Shown here in pieces: positions 26,801 through 33,792 of a stretch of DNA of 64,000 nucleotides (its first letter is position 1; every line of letters begins with the position of its first letter). Made by a program: the position numbers and the translations under genes. A model generated the notes under the pieces. It was not told where the DNA came from, ran no database searches, and saw nothing but the letters and a program-made list of their open reading frames with translations. The stretch is from CBDHHC01 sp050633205 (GTDB lineage Bacteria > Pseudomonadota > Alphaproteobacteria > Rhizobiales > CBDHHC01): assembly GCA_050633205.1 (NCBI GenBank), contig JBOEGA010000003.1, positions 1 to 64,000 on the forward strand. Direction: 5' to 3'.

Positions 26801-27294
26801 TCCAGAATGCGTCTGCGGGCCTGAGGTTTGGAGTTGACGATCTGCCCGATCTGTCCCTGTTGCACGAGAGCAGGGGATCTGGCGCCGGTTGATGCATCTG
26901 CAAAAAGGAGCTGTACATCACGGGCTCTTACGTCATTGCCGTTGATTTTGTATGCGGAACCTGCATCACGCTCAATTCTGCGGGTGACTTCCAGAACGTC
27001 GCTGTCATTAAATCCTGCCGGGGCTGTTCTGGCAGAATTATCCAGAAACATGGTTACTTCGGCAGAGTTTCTTGAAGGGCGGTGGTTGGTTCCTGAGAAA
27101 ATTACGTCATCCATGGCTGATGCGCGCATGGTTTTATATGAGGTTTCGCCCATTACCCATCTGAGAGCTTCCAGAAGATTGGATTTGCCACAACCATTCG
27201 GTCCCACAACGCCTGTCAGGCCATCTGCGATCACGAGTTCTGTCGGGTCTACAAAGGATTTAAACCCTAACAATCGAAGACCAGTTATGTGCAC
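23839..27294 (-). CDS. smc: Chromosome segregation protein SMC
   Basis: A protein of 1151 residues with the SMC layout: an N-terminal ATPase half (Walker A GPNGCGKS at residues 31-38), a coiled coil, a hinge near the middle (the APGYEMALGTALGDDLDAP region), a second coiled coil, and a C-terminal half with the ABC signature LSGGEKALTAMSL and Walker B PICVLDEVDAPLDD. SMC dimers with ScpA/ScpB condense and segregate the chromosome. The start is a GTG at 27294 after AAGGAG with a seven-base gap. scpA and scpB are not in the window. The length is typical of alphaproteobacterial SMC. Confidence 0.97.
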   Translation of the reverse strand: MHITGLRLLGFKSFVDPTELVIADGLTGVVGPNGCGKSNLLEALRWVMGETSYKTMRASAMDDVIFSGTNHRPSRNSAEVTMFLDNSARTAPAGFNDSDVLEVTRRIERDAGSAYKINGNDVRARDVQLLFADASTGARSPALVQQGQIGQIVNSKPQARRRILEEAAGITGLYSRRHEAELRLKAAESNLERLQDIMGQLGTRLNSLKRQARQARRYKELSTEIQQSEAIAYHLNWVAIGEAVNAEENTLQEILKEVGIQTQAEAAALRSQSETSDELQPMRDEEATRAAILHRLKIEGENLDKEEERANHRKQELTNQLQALQNDLMREQSLIQEGRDTLTRLEQEQASLQEQVEGSADAEDEAREIMEAAEEALAESEEALSALTGETAEKRAVYKQLEQTVIEQSRQLYRYEEQQNKVVEQYASLDGAVSEQEKIAELVISVEQLAELVANMERRVIDSEQAHNDIRAREKEIREQANSSKLKSRQLETEVRTLEKLLITAPTGEWPPVVDLVNVAPGYEMALGTALGDDLDAPTDMNAPVHWRTVNGQADPRLPEGVTPLSQFVRAPEQLKRRLAQVGVVMPELGRQLQARLAPGQRLVSTKGDLWRWDGYSAASEAPTAAAKRLEEKNRLESLQEQMLHAQQESAGLELEQSELAEALRYAQDDEKKQRNEWRQMQSQLENARAGLSKAERANQENSKKLAALAETRAHIQESLQEARDKKEEAEAQLDAFDSITDLEARMQDMQARVSEKRATFSDAKAAAMGIERETRQRNERLQTITQEKDRWVKRADTAEDQLESLYQRLEAVKEEHEGMQDLPAAIAEQREKLFNEITKAEAARQEAADRLAAAENSLNATGQSLRDIQIKLVKAKEERARTEARLEAAREKRTEHSRQIRDALSCTPDECLKLAGVEEGTELPDIAEVEKQLQKLKVDRERLGGVNLRAEEEANELEDQFGGMSKEREDLEQAITRLRQGISSLNREGRKRLLEAFELVNSHFRRLFTTLFGGGEAELKLIESDDPLEAGLEIIAKPPGKKPQVLTLLSGGEKALTAMSLIFAVFLTNPSPICVLDEVDAPLDDSNVNRFCTLLEEMVKNTNTRFLTITHHPMTMARMNRLFGVTMAEKGVSQLVSVDLATAESFREAS

Positions 27295-27392
27295 TTCGCA
27301 ACTCCTTGCTCTGAGTCGACGGTAATGGGGGGCGCTGGTCGGTATTTACTGACAGGTTTTTGCTTATTCAAGGTGAACAGCAGTTTTTTTAC

Positions 27393-28133
27393 TTAACTCA
27401 AATAAGGCGCCAGAAGGGAATCGATTTTCTTAACGGTTAAAACTTCACGGAATTTCTGACCGTTAATAAAGAAAGTCGGTGTTCCAGTTACGCCTAAATT
27501 GCGTCCCCGTTGTTTTGACCACTTTACTCCGTCTATCATGGCTTGATTCGTGAGGCATGAGTCAAACTGCTTGCGGGTTATCCCCACCTGAGATGCTACC
27601 CTGAATATGGCATCATTACGAACTTTCAGGGAAACCCATCTGTTTTGCTGGGTAATAAGCTTGTCATACAGGGCGTAATATTTTTTTGTATCGTTCTGGC
27701 CAAGGCACCGCATGATCAGAGTTGCGCGGCCTGAGGCAAAGCCTATCGGGAACTCACGAAGAGCGTATCTGACTTTGCCAGTATCAATATATTTACGTTT
27801 CAGGTGCGGGTATGTCTGCAGGTGGAATACCCGGCAGTAAGGGCAGGTCATGGATGCAAATTTCAGTATGGTAATGGGAGCATTTTTGTCACCCAGCCAT
27901 TTGTCACCCAAAGGGCCTTCTTTCATGAGGTCTTTTATTGAGGGCAGGCCCTTTTCGTTCAGAAAAACGTCGCTTTTAGGTTTTTCGTCCTGAGATACAC
28001 CATCTCCATTAAAGTTGAAGGATGATGAAGAGGAGGAAGATGATGGCATAGTCAGTGCCGAACCTGAACAGCCCGACAGGCCAAGGGCTAATGAAGCCCC
28101 CATGCCACCCAGTATAGTGCGACGATTTTGCAA
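27393..28133 (-). CDS. DsbA family thiol oxidoreductase, lipoprotein-like
   Basis: A protein of 246 residues starting at a TTG (MQNRRTILGG) with a likely lipobox (ALGLSGCSGS) and a serine-rich linker behind it. The thioredoxin-like fold carries CPYC in ASMTCPYCRVFH and the cis-Pro loop in GVTGTPTFFINGQ. Members of this group oxidise or reduce periplasmic disulphides. It follows its paralogue by 65 bases and together they form a small operon with dciA upstream. The sequence also resembles the DsbG/DsbC-like exported thioredoxins, so oxidase or reductase activity is uncertain. Confidence 0.85.
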   Translation of the reverse strand: MQNRRTILGGMGASLALGLSGCSGSALTMPSSSSSSSSFNFNGDGVSQDEKPKSDVFLNEKGLPSIKDLMKEGPLGDKWLGDKNAPITILKFASMTCPYCRVFHLQTYPHLKRKYIDTGKVRYALREFPIGFASGRATLIMRCLGQNDTKKYYALYDKLITQQNRWVSLKVRNDAIFRVASQVGITRKQFDSCLTNQAMIDGVKWSKQRGRNLGVTGTPTFFINGQKFREVLTVKKIDSLLAPYLS

Positions 28134-28198
28134 TTTCCTGCCCCTTTATTTACAGAGTTATTCCTGAAGGAAGGCTCTTTGTTCTTTTTCTCTTCAGG

Positions 28199-28885
28199 TT
28201 ATTTTTTCTTTTCTGCTTCTGCTTTACCAAGCAATGGTGCAAATTTTTTGTCGAAAGCTTCCAATGACAATGCCCCTTCGACTTTTTCGCCGTTTATAAA
28301 GAATGTTGGCGTTGAAGCCACACGAAGATCGTTTGCGCCTTTGTTTTTAATCGCGATAATTTTGGAAGAAAGGTCTTTGTCATTCAGGCATTTCTTGAAG
28401 GTTTCTTCAGTGAAGCCTGCCTGTTTTACCAGGTCGAAGAGTTTCTGGCTGTTGCCGCTTCTGACAGCCCACTCGTTTTGTTTGGCATACATTGCGTCAA
28501 TAAGCGGGAAATATTTGTCTTTACCAGCACAGCGGGCAAGCATGAATGCTGCCGTTGCTAGGTGATCCAAAGGGAATTCGCGAAGAATGTAACGGACTTT
28601 GCCTGTGTCGATATATTTTTCTTTCAGGCCCGGAAGTGTGGCTGTATGGAAATAAGCGCAGTGCGGGCATGTCATGGAGGAATATTCGATCATTGTGATC
28701 GGTGCATTCGGGTCTCCCATGATATTCTCAGGAAGGTCACCTACAACTGAGCCTGCATCTGCTGTCTGAGATTGTCCCTGATCACTACATGCGACCAGTC
28801 CAGCCATTGATACTGCTGCGATACCGCCAAATACTACTGCGCGGCGAGAAGTTTCTGAACTTCCGAGATTCTTGCTTATTTTCAC
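28199..28885 (-). CDS. DsbA family thiol oxidoreductase (paralogue)
   Basis: A protein of 228 residues starting at GTG 28885 (GGAG six bases upstream) with a signal segment ending near GLVACSDQG, again a possible lipobox. The active site is CPHC (SSMTCPHCAYFH) and the cis-Pro region is VASTPTFFINGEK. The order and spacing of motifs match the downstream neighbour, so they arose by tandem duplication and differ mainly in CPHC versus CPYC, which usually shifts redox potential. Confidence 0.86.
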   Translation of the reverse strand: MKISKNLGSSETSRRAVVFGGIAAVSMAGLVACSDQGQSQTADAGSVVGDLPENIMGDPNAPITMIEYSSMTCPHCAYFHTATLPGLKEKYIDTGKVRYILREFPLDHLATAAFMLARCAGKDKYFPLIDAMYAKQNEWAVRSGNSQKLFDLVKQAGFTEETFKKCLNDKDLSSKIIAIKNKGANDLRVASTPTFFINGEKVEGALSLEAFDKKFAPLLGKAEAEKKK

Positions 28886-29057
28886 GTTTCACTCCATGTC
28901 TCGTATTTGACTTATTTGTCACTGCCTCAGGATTTACCCGGATTGTGTACGGAATTTCCAGCCCTGACCCAAGTCTATATATATGAGGTTTCGTTTTAAA
29001 TATGGCAAGTGAAAGGATAAACCAATTAAAAAAGGGGAATAAAGACAATATAGCAGA

Positions 29058-29615
29058 TCAATTTTTTTTGTTATTTACAGCTTTTACACCCTGAGCCATG
29101 CGATAAAGTGCGTTCCTGAGGGCCTGATCTTTGATTTTAGGTAAATCCTGTGTGAGATCAGAAGCATCTATTTCTTCCAGCTTTACCGGTTTTGGCGGAG
29201 CTTTTGGTACAGGGGCCTGAATAATGCGGAGCTCTGTTACGGCGCGGTATCCAAAATAACTGTTGATACGCTCGATAATCTGTCCGGCACTGAACTGAAC
29301 TTCTATGCTACGGGGGCCTTCTACACGCAGAACGAGAGTTGCACCTTTGGGCTGCTGTTTAAAATTACCAACAGTATCCTGCTCATCCAGGAAGTTTGGA
29401 GAGCCTTTGGGCCATCTCAGTTTTTCAGGCAGTGTGGAATTTGCCAGATCCGGGCCTACTATGGCAGGCCAGTCTGCTATCAACCGGGCAGTGCTGAAGC
29501 CATAGTTTTCGAAAATCTGTTTGGTGAGTTTCGGGAAGAGGGCATCCAGGCTCATGGCTCCCTTTTGTCTAAAGGAGGATCCTGTCCCTGAATTCGGCTT
29601 ATATCCTGATGCCAT
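29058..29615 (-). CDS. dciA: DciA family (DUF721) protein, replicative helicase loader
   Basis: A protein of about 185 residues with the DUF721/DciA core (TKQIFENYGFSTARLIADWPAIVGPDLANSTLPEKLRWP). Bacteria lacking DnaC use DciA to load the replicative helicase DnaB. The GC-rich N-terminal tail is disordered. MASGYK at 29615 is chosen as start. The two DsbA-like genes lie directly downstream on the same strand, a common arrangement near mutY in alphaproteobacteria. Confidence 0.85.
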   Translation of the reverse strand: MASGYKPNSGTGSSFRQKGAMSLDALFPKLTKQIFENYGFSTARLIADWPAIVGPDLANSTLPEKLRWPKGSPNFLDEQDTVGNFKQQPKGATLVLRVEGPRSIEVQFSAGQIIERINSYFGYRAVTELRIIQAPVPKAPPKPVKLEEIDASDLTQDLPKIKDQALRNALYRMAQGVKAVNNKKN

Positions 29616-29949
29616 AGAAATCCGTCCGCCCAAATTGCACTTGCTGTAATTTCAGTATGTTCCTGTTTTACGGAAAAGCAAGGTAAATAAAATTCGTCCT
29701 GTTAAATTGAAGCTGGGCGCGTGGAGAGTTTACCCCCGTAACTTCTCCACGCTTTATGCCCAGTTCCCCCGCGTATTCGAACGATATCGAGCCCGCATCC
29801 GGCTCGATTCTTGCTGCCTCAATCCGATTTATTCAGTTGTTACCGCTAGTTATGTCTGAACAATTCAGAGAGTGTCTTAAAAAAACTTCATTAAATGCAA
29901 TTTCTGTTTACACTTTATAAACGATTCGCAGGATTTTGGAGCCCCGGTC
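29616..29949. other. Divergent intergenic region with two strong hairpins
   Basis: Between dciA and mutY. Arms GCGTGGAGA (29719-29727) and TCTCCACGC (29744-29752) extend with two mismatches almost to a CCCC loop. A second hairpin, ATCGAGCC-7-GGCTCGAT (29786-29808), follows. Neither has a T-tract and both lie between divergent starts, so an RNA or protein-binding role is possible. No gene is seen. Confidence 0.6.
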
Positions 29950-31053
29950 ATGCTAAAGGATTCTCTAGGTGTGTTGGAAAAGTCACAAAAAATAGATGCA
30001 GTTGGTAGTTTATTGGCCTGGTATGACGTGGCGAAAAGGGACTTGCCATGGCGGTTTTCCGGGAAAAAGGATGTGAATCCGTACCATGTCTGGCTTTCCG
30101 AGATTATGCTTCAACAAACAACGGTAAAAGCCGTTAAACCTTACTATATCAGCTTTCTTGAGCTTTGGCCGAAGATTGAAGAGCTGGCTGCCGAAGATCT
30201 GAATGAGGTTTTAAAAGCCTGGGCAGGTCTTGGTTATTATTCAAGGGCCCGCAACCTCCATGCCTGTGCAAAGATGGTTGTGGAAAAGTTTGATGGTATC
30301 TTCCCTGATGAAGAAAAAGAGCTGCTGAAGTTACCCGGTGTTGGCGCTTATACCGCGGCGGCTATTGCTTCTATCGCCTTTGGCAAACCTGCTACTGTCG
30401 TTGATGGCAATGTGGAGCGGGTTATATCGAGGCTGTTTGCTGTAACAACTCCGCTGCCCGGCGGGAAGTCCGAATTAAAAGCACTTGCAGAAACACTTAC
30501 TCCTAATGAGCGTCCCGGGGATTATGCTCAGGCCATGATGGATCTGGGGGCAACAATCTGTTCTCCTAAACGGCCGTCATGTCTTATCTGTCCGGTCCAG
30601 AAATATTGTGATGCCAATGCGCAGGGTATTGAAGCGGAGTTGCCAAAGCGGGCACCAAAGGCCGAACGCCCAACGAGAAAAGGGATCGTCTTTGTTGCCT
30701 TGAACGATGATGGCAAAATGCTGTTGAGGGAAAGGCCGCATGAAGGGTTGCTTGGGGGGATGACCGAAGTGCCTTCAACTGAATGGACGGAGAAGGGGCC
30801 TGTTAAAGAAGAAATGGCAGGACTTGCTCCAATACGGGCTGACTGGATTCCTGTTGGTGGAACTGTTTCTCATACTTTTACGCATTTCAAGCTGGAGCTT
30901 GAGGTTTACAGGGCTTTTGTTGCCTCTAATTCTTCACTGAATTTGTGGGCGAAGCCTGAAAAATGCCGCTGGGTGGATCGGTCAGAAGTCATGAAAGAGG
31001 CTCTTCCCAGTGTCATGAAGAAGGTTGTGACACATGCTCTTAAAGGGCAGTGA
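29950..31053 (+). CDS. mutY: A/G-specific adenine DNA glycosylase
   Basis: A protein of 367 residues. It shows the helix-hairpin-helix (LPGVGAYTAAAIASIAFG), the catalytic Glu at about residue 51 (SEIMLQQTT), the catalytic Asp at about residue 152 (VVDGNVERV) and the iron-sulphur cluster C-x6-C-x2-C-x5-C (CSPKRPSCLICPVQKYC). A C-terminal NUDIX-like domain recognises 8-oxoguanine (RPHEGLLGGMTEVPSTEW). It removes adenine mispaired with 8-oxoG. The start ATG 29950 has GGAG eight bases upstream. A MITE-like element sits just after the stop. Confidence 0.95.
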   Translation: MLKDSLGVLEKSQKIDAVGSLLAWYDVAKRDLPWRFSGKKDVNPYHVWLSEIMLQQTTVKAVKPYYISFLELWPKIEELAAEDLNEVLKAWAGLGYYSRARNLHACAKMVVEKFDGIFPDEEKELLKLPGVGAYTAAAIASIAFGKPATVVDGNVERVISRLFAVTTPLPGGKSELKALAETLTPNERPGDYAQAMMDLGATICSPKRPSCLICPVQKYCDANAQGIEAELPKRAPKAERPTRKGIVFVALNDDGKMLLRERPHEGLLGGMTEVPSTEWTEKGPVKEEMAGLAPIRADWIPVGGTVSHTFTHFKLELEVYRAFVASNSSLNLWAKPEKCRWVDRSEVMKEALPSVMKKVVTHALKGQ

Positions 31054-31057
31054 TTTA

Positions 31058-31202
31058 TGGGCATCTCTAAAACCCCTTCTTTTGCGCCCTGAGAGCAATT
31101 TTTCGTTTCTGCGTTCCTCAAATATATCAGGATATTATCCGGTACTCGAAACTTCAAAATTACTCTCAGGCCATCAAAATCGAGGGTTTTCAGAGGCGCC
31201 CA
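31058..31202. mobile_element. MITE-like element (145 bp) with long imperfect terminal inverted repeats
   Basis: The two ends are inverted copies of about 45 bases: the left starts TGGGCATCTCTAAAAACCC-like and the right ends with its complement GGGTTTT-AGAGGCGCCCA, with several mismatches. TA flanks both sides (31056-31057 and 31203-31204), suggesting insertion into a TA site. It encodes nothing and fits a miniature inverted-repeat element mobilised in trans; the parent family is not identified. It begins four bases after the mutY stop. Confidence 0.7.
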
Positions 31203-31308
31203 TAATATATTTTTTATACATAATGCATATATTTGTTTGGACATACTGTTGGGTATGGTGATAGCGTTAGGGAGTTAAATTAAATATAACTCTCCAAAGC
31301 AGCCAATA

Positions 31309-32745
31309 ATGCCCCTTGTAAATCCCGCCAGAATACTTCCGTTTATTATACTTGTTCTCATGATATTTGAGCTTGTTGTAATTTATACGGGCTCGAAAAT
31401 AGCGATGGCTATTGTTTCTCTAATGGTTGTTCTGTTGCCTATTATCGGGTTTCGCCATCTGAAGCTGCGTGAGTTTTATGTTCTTACCGCTTCCCTTATT
31501 CTTGGTGTGCTGCTGTTTGTGTATCTGCCTAATCCATTTGAGATTGTGGTGAAGGGATTTGACCGGGCGGGCTTTCTTGCGAGCTTTATTCTGCTGATGG
31601 GGGTTATGCGCAGTGCTGCTATTACCTCTCCTGCTATTCTTGAATGCGGTCGTTATGTTACGCAGCAGCCGCCACAGCGTCGCTTTCTGGGAGTGATGTT
31701 CGGTTCTCATATTTTTTCATCGCTGCTGAATGTCGGGGCGTTAAGCCTGCTGGTTCCTATTGTTCAAAGGGGGATCAGATATGGCAAGCCGGAAGGGCAA
31801 CCTCTGGATGATATTGCGCTTGTTCGCGAGCGGAGGCAGGTTACGGCTATTCTCAGGGGCTTTGCATGGTTTCTGATCTGGTCTCCAACGGCAGTGACCC
31901 AGGCCGTGTTGCCAACATTGCTGCACGGGGTTGATATTCTGAAGCTTATGCTGATTGGTTTTGCCGTCGCTTTTATTATGATGATGATTGCGTGGATTGA
32001 AGATCTTGTGCGCTGGGGGCCATTGCGGCGACGCCTGCTGGCTAGCGGGAAATATCCCTATCAGCCGACACCGGATTTTCCCAAAACCTATTTTCTTGAT
32101 CTGGCGGTTGTATTTTTAGTTCTGATTGCCCTTAGTGCGTTTCTGAAATGGGTTGGTGGCGTGAATTTCATATCCGGGATCATGCTGGCATCTCCAATTA
32201 TCCTTGTAGGCTGGGTTTATGTGCAGGCAGAGGGAAAAGGGTTCCGGGAAAAGAAAAGTGGCGTTGCCGAGCGGGTGCAGAATGTTGTGATGTTTGAGTT
32301 GCCTGCAGCGGTTCGTGAGATTGTATCATTTTCTTCTGCAGGTTTTATCGGGACGGTTGCCGCATATCTGCTACCCACCAGTTTTTTTGTTGCGGCCCTT
32401 AATATTGATGTCTTTCCAGCCTGGGTTGTGATGCTTGAGCTTACAACTATTGTGCTGATAGCCGGGCAGATTGGTTTAAGTCCGGTAACAATGGCAGTGT
32501 TTTTAGGGAGTGCGGTTGCGGAGGTGCCTCAATTGCCGATGGATGTTACTCTTGCTGCGCTGGCTATTGCATGCGGATCTTCTGTCAGTACTCTTGGTGC
32601 GCCGTTTGCTGCAGGGATATTGATGTTGTCGAGGGTTTCAGGTTATGAGACCAGAACGCTTTCATGGGAATGGAATCTGTCATATTCATTGATGTGTCTG
32701 GCGGGACTCGGGGGTATATTTATGGTGCTGAGCATGATTTTTTAG
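31309..32745 (+). CDS. Multi-pass membrane protein, probable transporter
   Basis: A protein of 478 residues with ten to twelve hydrophobic segments, beginning RILPFIILVLMIFELVVIYTG. The pattern of long helices, a broad cytoplasmic region and a C-terminal LGAPFAAGILMLSRVSG resembles ion-transporter-superfamily permeases (citrate/arsenite/dicarboxylate type), but no diagnostic signature stands out. It is followed within 10 bases by an LprI-like gene. Substrate and family are uncertain. Confidence 0.6.
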   Translation: MPLVNPARILPFIILVLMIFELVVIYTGSKIAMAIVSLMVVLLPIIGFRHLKLREFYVLTASLILGVLLFVYLPNPFEIVVKGFDRAGFLASFILLMGVMRSAAITSPAILECGRYVTQQPPQRRFLGVMFGSHIFSSLLNVGALSLLVPIVQRGIRYGKPEGQPLDDIALVRERRQVTAILRGFAWFLIWSPTAVTQAVLPTLLHGVDILKLMLIGFAVAFIMMMIAWIEDLVRWGPLRRRLLASGKYPYQPTPDFPKTYFLDLAVVFLVLIALSAFLKWVGGVNFISGIMLASPIILVGWVYVQAEGKGFREKKSGVAERVQNVVMFELPAAVREIVSFSSAGFIGTVAAYLLPTSFFVAALNIDVFPAWVVMLELTTIVLIAGQIGLSPVTMAVFLGSAVAEVPQLPMDVTLAALAIACGSSVSTLGAPFAAGILMLSRVSGYETRTLSWEWNLSYSLMCLAGLGGIFMVLSMIF

Positions 32746-32754
32746 GGGGTGAGT

Positions 32755-33171
32755 ATGAGATTTTTTGTATCTGTAGTGGTTCTGTTTGTTTTGGGGATTT
32801 ATCAGGTATCTGCCGGCACCATGGCTTCCAGGCTTGCAAAGTTTAATTGTAAAGGTACAGCTTCAGAAGCGGAGATGGGGGCATGTGCCAGTCGTCATCT
32901 GAATAAGGCGGATAAGGAGCTGAACCAATTGTACGGCAAGCTGATGGCCAGTTACAAAGATGACAGGCCGGTCAGGCTTAATGTCGGGACACGAGCGGAT
33001 TTTCTGCGGAAAGCGCAGAGAGAATGGATTAAGTTTCGCGATGTGAGCTGCAAACTAGAGACTTATGACTCTATTGGTGGTAGTGGGTTTGGAACGATTT
33101 ACACATTCTGCCTTCTGAAATACACGCAGGAGAGAGTTTTGTATCTGCGTGAACTTGAGGGGGCTCCCTAG
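32755..33171 (+). CDS. LprI/DUF1311 family exported protein
   Basis: A protein of 138 residues with a signal peptide (MRFFVSVVVLFVLGIYQVSAG). The mature part has the LprI pattern: ASEAEMGACASRHLNKADKELNQLYGKLMA and a C-terminal LKYTQERVLYLREL segment; four Cys residues are conserved in the family. LprI inhibits lysozyme in mycobacteria, while the wider family is of varied function. ATG 32755 is chosen; a GTG six bases earlier is possible. It overlaps nothing. Confidence 0.75.
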   Translation: MRFFVSVVVLFVLGIYQVSAGTMASRLAKFNCKGTASEAEMGACASRHLNKADKELNQLYGKLMASYKDDRPVRLNVGTRADFLRKAQREWIKFRDVSCKLETYDSIGGSGFGTIYTFCLLKYTQERVLYLRELEGAP

Positions 33172-33215
33172 AGAGCCGAAATTGAATGGCCTGTCAGGGC
33201 CAGGAAGAGGGTGGT

Positions 33216-33662
33216 ATGGAAGCCATAATTTTTTGCGGTATTCAGGCTTCTGGCAAGTCGAGTTTTTATCAGGAGAGATTTTCCAATACGCATTTGAGAA
33301 TTAATCTGGATATGCTGCGGACCAGGCGCCGGGAGGACCTTGTGCTGAATGCGTGTCTGGAAGGCGGGCAGAGGTTTGTGGTTGATAATACAAATCCTAC
33401 CGGTAAGGACCGGGCGCATTATATCAAGCTGGCAAAGGCATCCAGATTTGCTGTAACCGGATATTTCTTTGAGGCGGAGCTTGAAGACTGTCTGAAGCGG
33501 AACGGCTTGCGGGAAGGGCGCAGCAGGGTGCCTGACAAGGCACTGGATGCAGCCAGCAGGAAGCTGCAAAGGCCAAATCTCAAAGAGGGGTTCGATGAAC
33601 TGTATATTGTGAAGCTTATGGGAGAAGGCTTTGAGGTTGTGAAAGTTGAAAGTGACGCCTGA
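33216..33662 (+). CDS. Small P-loop kinase-like ATPase
   Basis: A protein of 148 residues. The start MEAIIFCG has GAGG five bases upstream. A Walker A motif is near the N-terminus (GIQASGKSSFYQ), followed by a nucleotide-binding core with DNTNPT. This resembles polynucleotide-kinase/zeta-toxin-like P-loop kinases, but the substrate is unknown. It is a compact single domain. It lies between the LprI-like and the BON-like protein genes. Confidence 0.72.
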   Translation: MEAIIFCGIQASGKSSFYQERFSNTHLRINLDMLRTRRREDLVLNACLEGGQRFVVDNTNPTGKDRAHYIKLAKASRFAVTGYFFEAELEDCLKRNGLREGRSRVPDKALDAASRKLQRPNLKEGFDELYIVKLMGEGFEVVKVESDA

Positions 33663-33792
33663 TGCGGGTCTGTTAATTTTCAACAGCCGTATGTGACATG
33701 ACAAAGAATATTTTGAAGTGTCACATTTTACTGTCATGGTGAGAGGGTTTTTTCCTATTTCAGAAATATTCCAGAATCAAGGTGGATACGCT

